A DNA stretch of 17,988 nt from Goniomonas avonlea (lineage: Eukaryota; Cryptophyceae; Goniomonadida; Goniomonadaceae): NCBI GenBank assembly GCA_003573635.1, contig QUTJ01031766.1:1-17988 (forward strand), written 5' to 3'. The notes below the pieces were generated by a model. It made no database searches and was not told where the DNA came from. It saw nothing but the letters and a program-made list of their open reading frames with translations. The position numbers and the translations under genes were made by a program. Positions 9,311 through 16,856 of this stretch are shown in pieces. Position 1 is the stretch's first letter. Each line of letters opens with the position of its first letter.

Positions 9311-12300
9311 ATGGATTTTTCGGAGCCATTCAGGTTCTCTGGGCACGCAGAATGGTCACCGGACGGACAACTTGTGGCAATTGCGGTGGATTACAAACTA
9401 ATTATCAGGGACACCGTCACCTTGCAGATCACCCAGCTGTTCACTTGCATGGATAGCATCAATGTGGGTGTCCTGAGCATGCTCAACTGTGTGTGGAATT
9501 AACCTTGTTGCAGAGTATCTCTTGGTCTTATGACTCCAAGGTGGTCTTTGTGTGTGGTTTCTGTCGTTGACCCTTTTGCCAGTATGTCCTCGCCGCTATG
9601 TACAAGCGCGGAACAGTGCAGGTTTTTTGTTGTTGTTGTGAAGTGTGTTTTCCTGAACAGACCACTTACAGGTTTGGTCTGTAGACGATCCTGAGTGGTT
9701 TTGCACGATTGAAGAGGGGCCGGCTGGTCTGGCTCACTCAAGGTGGGCTCCAGACGGTCGTCACATCGTCAACACGAATGACTTTCAAGTACGCTTGGGA
9801 TCTTGGAACAAGCATGCCTGATATGTGTGACCAGGTTCGACTTACAGTATGGTCTCTTTGCAACCGCACTGTTGCTTATGTGAAGTTTCCCAAATTCGCC
9901 GGTCAAGGTACACTACTGAACCTAGGATGCTTAGCTTTGCTACGTGCGCTCACTTGAACAATCAGGGTGTGATTTCAGCAATGACCGACGTTTCATGGCG
10001 CTTGCTGAGAGAAAAGAATGTGCGTTCCTAGGTGATACGATTCATGGTGACTTGTATCTGTTCAGGCAAGGACTTTGTGAGCATCTTCAGTGTCGACGAA
10101 TGGGCGCTGGTCAAGCGGTTCCAAGTCGACACAAAAGATCTTGCTGACATAAAATGGTCTCCAGACGACAGGGTTTTGGCTGTGTGGGATACGCTCCTGG
10201 AGGTGTGCTCCTACCAGCCCCGATTGAAGCCTTATTTTCTCATTCCTCCCCATTGCAGTACCTCCTCCTGATCTACTCCCCTGATGGACGGGTTTTGCAC
10301 AGGCTGCGACCGTACGAACTGGCGCTCGGGATCAAATCCGTTTCCTGGGCTCCTTCTTCACAGTTCATTGCAATAGGCAGTTTTGATCAGGCTGTGAGTG
10401 CCGAGCCTTTTTGTCGTTCAGCCGACCTCTCTCGCAGGCACGCGTTCTCAACTCACTGACCTGGAGAGTGATGCACACATACAAACATTCGACCAGTGTC
10501 GAAGCCCCAGCTGTGGTGCGAGATGCACTTTTTATCCGCTGGCTCCAAAAGTCGAGATAACACTCTTGAGCCCTGAACCAATCGAAATACTCCCTCTTTC
10601 ATTCGGTGTGATCTCCTTCGGGGCCTGTGGCCAACGACGGCCTTGTAGACACGAAGAGGGACGAGCACCTGATATTGCCATCGCAGGTTGTGTACAAAGA
10701 GGTTGACGTCACTCGCCGATTTCCAGACACAGCGTCCTCAGACTTTGGGCCTGACCTCGTCGGCAAGAGCACGTACGTCTTGGGAGAAACACCGCTCACA
10801 GTGCCAAGCATCAAGCCGAATCCGGAGAGGGCCAACCCCAAGCTCGGGGTGGGCCTTTGCAGCTGGAGCGCTGACAGCAATTTTCTGCTCACTCGAAACG
10901 GTAGTGTTCTTTTTTCCCTCGACACATTGTGGGCGACACACCGCCCTGCTCACCCCCTCCCTCACACTCCTCCCCACCGCTGCCTCTCTCACCCCCTCTC
11001 GCCCTCACACTCCGCTCCCTCTCCCACCCGCTCCCTCCCGCTCCTCCCACCCCCTCCTCGCCCGCATGCTGACCGGCTCGGCTCTTTACTACAGGAATCG
11101 ACGGTCTACAACGAACCGAATGCTATCTTGGGTGCCGTTTCTCTACCGTTTGAGGCACTTCTGCAACTTTAGGGCCTCTTTCCCCCCTCCTCTCCCCTCC
11201 TCTCCCCCTCCTCCCCAATGTTCTCCTGCTCTCCTCCTCTACACCACGACCAGGTCCCTCCCACCTCCTCCTCCATTCTCCCGCTCTCTCCATCATCACC
11301 GTTGGCCTCCAGCTATTATGGTTACGTGATGTTGCTGACCTCCATACACAGACAACATGCCGAATGTGGTTTGGGTCTGGGATACGCTCAAGCTCGCACT
11401 TCACACGGTTATCGTTCAGCTATCGCCTGTCAAGAGCGCAAAGTGGGATCCGGTGAGCGAAATATTTTTGACGCGCCCAGGAGAGCTAGAGCTTCACGGT
11501 CAGGAGAGCTAGAGCTTCACGGTAGGAGATCAGTCAGGAGAGCTAGAGCTTCATGGTCAGGAGAGCTGGAGCTTCACAGCGAATTTCATGGTCAGAGAGC
11601 TTAGCAGTCTGGCGCAAGGCTTGAGGACCCGACAGAAGCGCAGGAGTGACAAATACAGAGAAGGATTACGAACAATGTGATCTCTGCACGCATGCCCCCT
11701 TCCGGTCCAGCACATAAACACACACGACACACACACACACACACACACTCCTGTCTGCACCCCATCTCAAGAGCATGGTCAAGGATGGCACGACTCGGCA
11801 GGCCCACTGTGCACAAACGCGATATCTGTTGACCCCCCGTCACAACAACTTCGGACTGGGGTGCAGCGTGTCTCCTGTACAGCCGTATGTGCCGATCTCA
11901 ATTGAGAGCGATGTTGTTGTTCCAAGCAAACAGCACTGCAATCCCAATTTCAACTAACAACGGGAGATTCGCCCTGACGTACACAGGACAATGCAATCCC
12001 AACCTCGCGCACACACCTGGATACGACACAGCACCGCAATTACGCACGTCCAGCACACGTGCGCCGCACCACGTGAGCACCGTTTTGAGGCGGTTGGCAG
12101 GTCCACCCGCGCCTCGCGTTGTGCACTGGGAGCCGAACTATTTACGTGTGGTCTGCTGCGGGCGCTTCCTGTGTCGAGGCCCCTACTGGTATGTCTGGGG
12201 GAGGGAGGGGAGGTGGGAGACGGAGATGGAGGAGAGGAAGAGGGAGAGAGGAAGGGGGGGGGGGCGAGAGAGAGAGAGACGGAGAGGGGAAGGAAACGGG

Positions 12301-13055
12301 CGTCTCTCCCTCTCCCTGCTCTTCCTCTCCCTCCCCATCCTGAGAGAGAGGGAGCTGAGTGGAGAGAGAGGGAGGGTGGAGAGGGAAAGGGGGAGAGGGA
12401 GAGTCTACTGGTATGTCTGGGGAGGGGGGGGCGAGGTGGGAGACGGAGAAGGAGAGAGGGAGAGGCAGAGGGAGAGAGAGAGAGGAGATGGGGGGGGGGT
12501 GGGGGACGGGTGCCCCCTCCCCCCTCCCCATCTCCGAGACAGAGGGAGCGGAGAGGGAGGGAGGGTGTGCTCTCGTGAATGTTGGACGAGCTCTTGCGGG
12601 GCTTTTTCTCACGGCTTGCATTGCAGAGGACTTCAAGGTCAACAACCTGTTTTGGAACCCGTGCGTTTTTTTTCATCTGTGTTGGGCCTTTCTCGAGCAT
12701 CACGAGATGGCTGACTTTTGGTGCCGTGTCCATCGCTGTGCTAACTTTTGTGCCGTGTCCCATCATGCTTGCTCGCTCGCTGTGCTTGCACCGTTATGCT
12801 CATCAACACCGCCTGTTCCCTGTTGCCCGCTGCCCTGTCGACCAAGAACATTGACAGCTGAGAGAAAACCACAACCGCCACAGCTTGTACCGCCACAGCT
12901 TGTACCGCCACAGCTTGTCACCAGACACCAGGCGTTATGGCGTTCCTCTTCAGGCCTGCCCTGTGCGGGTTCATGCTGACACGCGCGTCAGGGACGGGAA
13001 CTCGTTGATGCTCACAGACAAGGACAGAATATCTGTTGCCTTTCTCTCTGAATGA
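9311..13055 (+). CDS. WRAP73: WRAP73/WDR8 WD40-repeat protein
   Basis: WRAP73 is a seven-bladed WD40 protein of centrosomes, basal bodies and spindle poles. Exons: 9311-9463, 9514-9540, 9583-9621, 9672-9788, 9835-9907, 9966-10019, 10066-10202, 10259-10393, 10438-~10514, an unresolved part to ~10690, then to 10900, 11352-11452, 12101-12188, 12627-12660, 12992-13055. The family order is clear: [30 protein letters not shown] then [175 protein letters not shown] and the end [12 protein letters not shown]. Eight 5' introns are 42-58 nt; the last four are 451, 648, 438 and 331 nt and full of repeats. The 10515-10690 joins remain open (a 43-nt intron may end at 10645). The protein stops at its last beta strand, lacking the short tail of animal homologues. 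Confidence 0.9.
10901..11351 (+). repeat. Expanded pyrimidine-rich intron of WRAP73 (451 nt)
   Basis: The donor after 10900 is GTAGTG and the acceptor is CATACACAG. Phase 1 is kept, joining LLTRN to DNMPN exactly as in the family. The interior has two long C/T-rich tracts on the sense strand (about 10940-11070 and 11171-11300), with a more complex island (11071-11170) between them. Confidence 0.8.
11453..12100 (+). repeat. Expanded WRAP73 intron with a 23-bp tandem array (648 nt)
   Basis: The splice joins KWDP to [10 protein letters not shown] in phase 0, as in the family. A minisatellite fills 11478-11602: units beginning CAGGAGAGCTAGAGCTTCAC start at 11478, 11501, 11535 and 11558, with a remnant at 11593. 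Spacing alternates 23, 34, 23, 35 bp, which indicates duplication of a two-unit block. A CA dinucleotide run occupies 11718-11749. Further on, two similar segments contain GCAATCCCAA (11937-11946 and 11994-12002). Confidence 0.8.
12189..12626 (+). repeat. Expanded purine-rich WRAP73 intron with duplicated donor site
   Basis: The donor at 12189 (CTACTG|GTATGTCTGGGG) and the acceptor CATTGCAG at 12626 join APT to EDFKV in phase 1. The sequence CTACTGGTATGTCTGGGG recurs at 12405, 222 bp downstream, followed in both copies by GAGGTGGGAGACGGAG. The intron therefore holds two diverged copies of a block that includes the exon end and the donor. The rest is GA-rich, with a CT-rich patch (about 12303-12340) able to pair with flanking GA tracts. 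Confidence 0.8.
12661..12991 (+). repeat. Last WRAP73 intron with small tandem repeats (331 nt)
   Basis: The donor GTGCGT at 12661 and the acceptor GCGCGTCAG at 12991, preceded by a CTGAC branch-like motif, join NP to [11 protein letters not shown] in phase 2. It contains three exact copies of the 15-bp unit ACCGCCACAGCTTGT (12874, 12889, 12904), and a direct repeat with TGCCGTGTCC at about 12721 and 12751. Confidence 0.7.
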
Positions 13056-13576
13056 GCTGGCCTCACCGAGGACACACACACATCCATTCATACACACATC
13101 TCTGAATGAGCCGGAGGTACCTACATACACACATCTCTGAATCGGAGCTACCTACATACACACATCTTTGAATGAGCTGGCTTCACCTAGCAGTGCCGAG
13201 CACACATGCATACAGACACACATGCATCTCGGAATGAGCTGGCCTCGCCGAGCACACACACACACACACATACACATACATACGTACACACATACATACA
13301 CATCTGATATGAGCTGGCCTCACCGAGCACCACCACACAGACATACACACACACACACATCTCGGAGCTGGCCTCACCGAGCACACGCACACATATGATG
13401 CACACACATACATCTCTGATATGAGCTGGCCTCACCGAGTACACATACAACGTACACATCTCTGATATGAGCTGACCTCACCGAGTACACATACAACGTA
13501 CACATCTCTGATATGAGCTGGCCTCACCGAGTACACATACAACGTACACATCTCTGATATGAGCTGGCCTCACCCG
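13041..13576 (+). repeat. Minisatellite starting inside the WRAP73 stop-codon region
   Basis: About eleven diverged units begin CTCTGAATGAGCTGGCCTCA (or CTCTGATATGAGCTGGCC) and continue CACCGAG plus a CA/TACA-rich tail. The unit length runs from about 31 to 76 bp, ending in three near-identical 46-bp units (13412-13549). The first unit starts within the last codons of WRAP73 (CTC TCT GAA TGA), so the gene's stop is part of the unit. Confidence 0.85.
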
Positions 13577-13904
13577 GCGTCGCTCACTCCCATTACTGTT
13601 GGCGCTTCCGGTTGGGAAGCGTATCACTCTCACATACACACGCACACATGTTGGCCAAAGGCTGCCGATCAAGCATCACTGTCGCGGACACGCACACATG
13701 CTGGCCAAAGCCCGCAGTCGCCCCACCTGCTAGCCAAAGCCCGCAGTCCACACACACGCGTGTGCGCATACGGACCGCGCCCTCTGCACTGTCCCCACAC
13801 ACGCGTGTGCGCACACGGGTCCTCCGCACCACACACGCGCGCGCACACACACTGCACATGCACATACACATACAAGCGCGCGCGCACACACAAGCCCACC
13901 CTAC

Positions 13905-13910
13905 TTTATT
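13905..13910 (-). terminator. AATAAA on minus strand, candidate TTLL 3' end
   Basis: TTTATT on the plus strand is AATAAA on the TTLL sense strand, about 520 nt after the TTLL stop and in the first non-repetitive AT-rich patch. Confidence 0.4.
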
Positions 13911-13963
13911 TGTATTTGTGTATCGTTGACCTAATAATCTTTCGCTGTGCCTGCGTACAAAAT

Positions 13964-13969
13964 AATAAA
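13964..13969 (+). terminator. AATAAA on plus strand, candidate WRAP73 3' end
   Basis: This is the first plus-strand AATAAA after the WRAP73 stop, about 910 nt downstream and past the minisatellite. With the minus-strand signal at 13905-13910 it implies transcripts overlapping tail to tail by 50 nt or more. Confidence 0.4.
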
Positions 13970-14110
13970 TCCTGGACGTTCGCTGGCACCCCCTGTTCTC
14001 CAGACCAGATGCTGGTTGATGAGCCTTGAGGCTGTGTCTCTCTCTGTGTGTGCGTGTGCCTGTCTCTATGTGTTGCACTGAATTGAGCGGAGCACGCGGC
14101 AACTCGGGTT

Positions 14111-14470
14111 GCAGTGGAGGCCGACATTCATTGAGCCGACAAGGCACCTGACTCAAGGACTGGCGCTGCGGCAGTGGAGGCTGACAGTCATTGAGCCGAC
14201 AAGGCACCTGACTCAAGGACTGGCGCTGCGGCAGTGGAGGCCGACATTCATCGAGCAGGGGTGGCCAACATTCATCGAGCAGGGGTGGCCAACATTCACG
14301 CGGGGTGGCCGACATTCATTGAGCAGGGGTGGCCGACATTCACGCGGGGCGGCCGCGTGGTGGCCGACAAGAAATTCATTGCTCGAGCAGTGGTGGCCGA
14401 CATTCATGAGCTGGGGCATGGCCGACATTCATTGAGCAGCTAGGGGTGACGACATGCATTGAGTCGCTGA
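14111..14470 (-). repeat. Minisatellite overlapping the TTLL stop codon
   Basis: Three 60-bp units start at 14111, 14171 and 14231 (each beginning GCAGTGGAGG on the plus strand). They are followed by about nine shorter units of GGCCGACATTCATTGAGCAG type (20-33 bp) up to about 14440. The part at 14450-14484, still TTLL coding sequence (plus strand GACATGCATTGAGTCGCTGA then GGCACCTGGCTCAA), aligns with the second half of the 60-bp unit. The TTLL stop (14431-14429) lies inside one short unit. Confidence 0.85.
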
Positions 14471-16454
14471 GGCACCTGGCTCAAAGTCCACTCTGTGGAA
14501 TCTCATCCATCCGCTATCGTGCTCATGAGCAGGAGGAGGAGCGGGGCACCGGTCAGCCTTGTGCGCGTCAAGGATGTCAAACATGGCGTGGAGGAGGGCC
14601 GGGTGCACGACGTTATCGTTGTCGGAGTAGCAGCCAATGTCCGGGCAGCTGTTCACCTCGAGAAGCCATACACCAAGCGCGTCGTCGACCAACACGTCAA
14701 GCCCAAGGAGCTCGAATGGTGCTTGCTTTGCGTCTGCCAACCGCAATTAGGCGAGGGAGAGCGGGAGAGGGAGAAGAAAGCGAGGAAGGGAGAGAGCGAG
14801 CGAGGGAGCGAGGGAGCGACAGAGAGAGACAGAGAGAGACACACACACAGAGAGAGAGAGGGAGACAGAGGGAGGGAGGTAGAGCTGCGGGCTAGCGGCA
14901 GCGTCAGTTGACACTATGAGCAGAAAATGGGAGGGGGAGCGAGGGAGGGTGCAGGGAGGAGGAAAAGAAAGGGCGGGGTGAGAGGTGAAAGGGAGGAGGA
15001 GCCAGACAGAGATCGCGAGCGTGATTGGCGAGAGGCGCAGGCGCAGTTCCTGGACAATCGTTGAAAGGGAGAGATGCTCCAACACTGTGCCTACCGCGCG
15101 TGTACCAACGTAATTACTCTATTTCGTTCTCTTAATATCGTTCCGTTTAAATATGCCATTCATCTCTGATTCACGCATCGGAACATCATGACGCCACAAA
15201 ATCTGAATGGCCGCAGTCATTAAAGCATTATGCCGAACATGACCACGTTGCATCGGTCAAGGGAGACGGTCAGAGTGAGGTGTGATGCCATGGCGTCTGT
15301 CTGTTCCTGTTTGATTCGATTTGATTTGATGTGCATAACGTCGGAAGCAGGAGATTCTCACAATGTACCAAGCAGGACACTCAATAATCTCCTGCTTCGT
15401 ATGTTATGCTTGCGGCCAAGCTGATACACGAGCAGGTACAAGAACAAGATAGCGTACTTGGTGAGAGGCTCTCGAGCGCGTGGCCGATGATGGGGTGCGC
15501 TGCCCCAACCAGCTGAGCAACCATTTTCTGAAGCCGAGGCCACACTGTTCCTTGGAAATCCAAGGATCGTTCAAACATCCACTGAGCAAGCTGCTGGAAC
15601 GTCCAGTTCGTATTGTAGCCCGTGGCGCTGTTGGTGTTCTGGGCGTTGATAGAGTTATTTGTGAGGTGAACAAATACGTTGCTGAGTGCCGATTCCTCCA
15701 GGGTAAATGGCTCAGAGGCGAATCGAACAAGGCCCTCCTTGAAGACCCATGCGTCCGGAGGCCTGTCTAATGCCAAGGAAGTCACAAGAACATATAAACG
15801 GACATCCACCTTGCGGTTGTGAACCACGAGTGGATTCGAAATATAGCGTGACACGACAACAGTCGGAGCTGATCGCCGCTCCGCTTCTGGAGCCTGTCCT
15901 GTACAGGTCCGATCCAACCCTTGGTTGAAATCTCTTCCCTCTGGACCCTGGTTGCAATCCATCTTCGAACCACCAGGCTCGACCTGCATCAAGTCATGCA
16001 GTTGGGGTGTTGTAAGAACACGGACTTTGCGCCCACGACCGCCGCGACCAGGCTTGACAATCCAAATGTCTTTGTCAGATCTGAACGCATCTGCGGTGTG
16101 GAGAACGCAGGCGTTTATATGTTGTAACAGACGCGACTCTTGTTCTGGTAGCACAAAGCTGGTGGGAACAAACCACTCACACCGACGATCATCCTGTAGA
16201 AGTCTACACAAACTGTGCTTATGCGTCAAGTTTACCGAGAGCGGGAAATGGTTCACTCTGGCTCCTTGGAGGAGTTTGGGGAGCATTGAGGGTTGCCAGG
16301 TATTGGCCCAAATCATCGTGGCGTCTTCTGACCTTTTGACGACACCGTATCCACGAGCAATGAGAGTTTCAGTCAGCAAGGAAACCACACGCTCACCACC
16401 AAGAGCAGGACCAATGCGATATACATATATTGTCGGATGGTCCGCGACCGCCAT
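14429..16454 (-). CDS. Tubulin tyrosine ligase-like (TTLL) enzyme
   Basis: TTLL enzymes use ATP to ligate Tyr, Glu or Gly to tubulin, mainly on axonemal microtubules. Exon 1 is 16454-15458 and exon 2 is 14733-14429, joined in phase 1 (SLSP-N-AKQAPFELLG); the product is about 433 residues. ATP-grasp landmarks: WIVKPGRGGRGRKVRV (residues 131-146), VVVSRYISNPLVVHNRKVDV then RLYVLVTSL (199-227), FKEGLVRFASEPF (238-250), NVFVHLTNNSIN (259-270), and in exon 2 FELLGLDVLVDDALGVWLLE then VNSCPDIG, which carries the metal-binding Glu and Asn. A Gly/Arg-rich insertion (158-196) separates two motifs. It could contain a 90-nt in-frame intron (GTCGAG to GGACAG). The subtype (glutamylase, glycylase or tyrosine ligase) cannot be settled by eye. 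The last residues (EPGASATQCMSSPLAAQ) come from minisatellite sequence. Confidence 0.9.
14734..15457 (-). repeat. 724-nt TTLL intron, pyrimidine-rich in sense, with hairpins
   Basis: The donor GTACGC at 15457 and the acceptor GGTTGGCAG at 14734, with CTAATTG upstream, restore the TTLL frame. About 14752-15010 is almost purely GA on the plus strand, so CT-rich in the pre-mRNA. Near the donor, imperfect inverted arms lie at 15333-15356 and 15386-15409 (21 of 24 positions pair). A competing 8-bp arm AAGCAGGA (15370-15377) can pair with TCCTGCTT (15390-15397). Read-through adds about 26 residues after SLSP and then stops. Confidence 0.8.
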
Positions 16455-16856
16455 CCTGGAGCAAGTTGTGAAGAAGCCTCGCCTGCAGTGTCGGTCCGCT
16501 CTTGGAAGAACTTAGTTACTTCCAAGCGATTATTAGCCTCCTATTCAGCCATTCTATCATGGGCGCCCATTGAATAGGGAGCCCCATGTAGTCTACTGCT
16601 GCAATCCAAAGTCTATCAAAAGCCCAAGCTTCGAGCTTCGTTCTTGGAAGCTCTGGATATTAGCCTCCCATTCAGCCAGTCTATCATGGGCTCCCGTTGA
16701 ATAGGGAGCCCCAGGTAGTCTACTGCTGCACCCAAAGTCTTCCAAAAGCCCAAGCTTCGAGCTTCGTTCTTGGAAGCTCTGGGCCTATTAAAGGCACGAG
16801 AGTCGGGCTAAAGATGTCGACAACCCAAGGGACCCCACCCAAGGCGCGTCCCAGGG
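16455..16856. promoter_or_regulatory. Divergent promoter region, TTLL / Gln-Ala-rich gene
   Basis: 402 bp separate the two start codons. It is mostly occupied by a tandem duplication (16532-16784), so any control element inside the unit is present twice. GAGCTTCGTTCTTGGAAGCT occurs in each copy, and a related CTCTTGGAAG lies at 16499-16508. Confidence 0.45.
16532..16784. repeat. 127-bp tandem duplication
   Basis: Copy 1 is 16532-16658 and copy 2 is 16659-16784. Both start ATTAGCCTCC and end with TTCTTGGAAGCTCTGG, with about a dozen differences. Copy 2 has a perfect 8-bp hairpin (GGGCTCCC, 8-nt loop, GGGAGCCC, at about 16689-16712); copy 1 has the same stem with one mismatch. There is no terminal inverted repeat or coding capacity. 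Confidence 0.9.

Larger units (their letters stand above)
13577..14110. other. Convergent 3' flank with alternating purine-pyrimidine DNA
   Basis: No gene is supported here. There is a hairpin with 7-bp arms (CGCTTCC at 13603-13609, GGAAGCG at 13615-13621), a loose repeat containing GCCAAAG followed by CCGCAGTC (about 13653-13750), and a long CA/CG alternating region (about 13750-13892) with several CGCGCG and ACGCGTGTGCGC stretches that could adopt Z-DNA. An AT-rich patch with polyadenylation signals for both strands follows. Confidence 0.6.

Noticed and set aside
11954-12766. A 270-codon minus-strand open frame rich in Ser, Pro and Leu
   Set aside because: It is the complement of GA-rich intron sequence of WRAP73; composition follows the simple repeat, and conserved WRAP73 exons lie on the other strand.
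13041-13576. CRISPR-like regularly spaced repeats
   Set aside because: Units vary in length, the intervening tails are CA-rich and related to each other rather than unique spacers, and the host is eukaryotic.
15333-15409. Miniature inverted-repeat transposon
   Set aside because: Arms are imperfect, there is no flanking target duplication, and the element is only 77 bp inside an intron.
15381-15457. TTLL continuing as coding sequence past SLSP to a stop at 15381
   Set aside because: That tail is Ser/Cys-rich and lacks the essential ATP-grasp end, which is found intact in exon 2 with matching phase.
16532-16784. Mobile element
   Set aside because: No terminal inverted repeats, target-site duplication or transposase; the two copies are in direct tandem.
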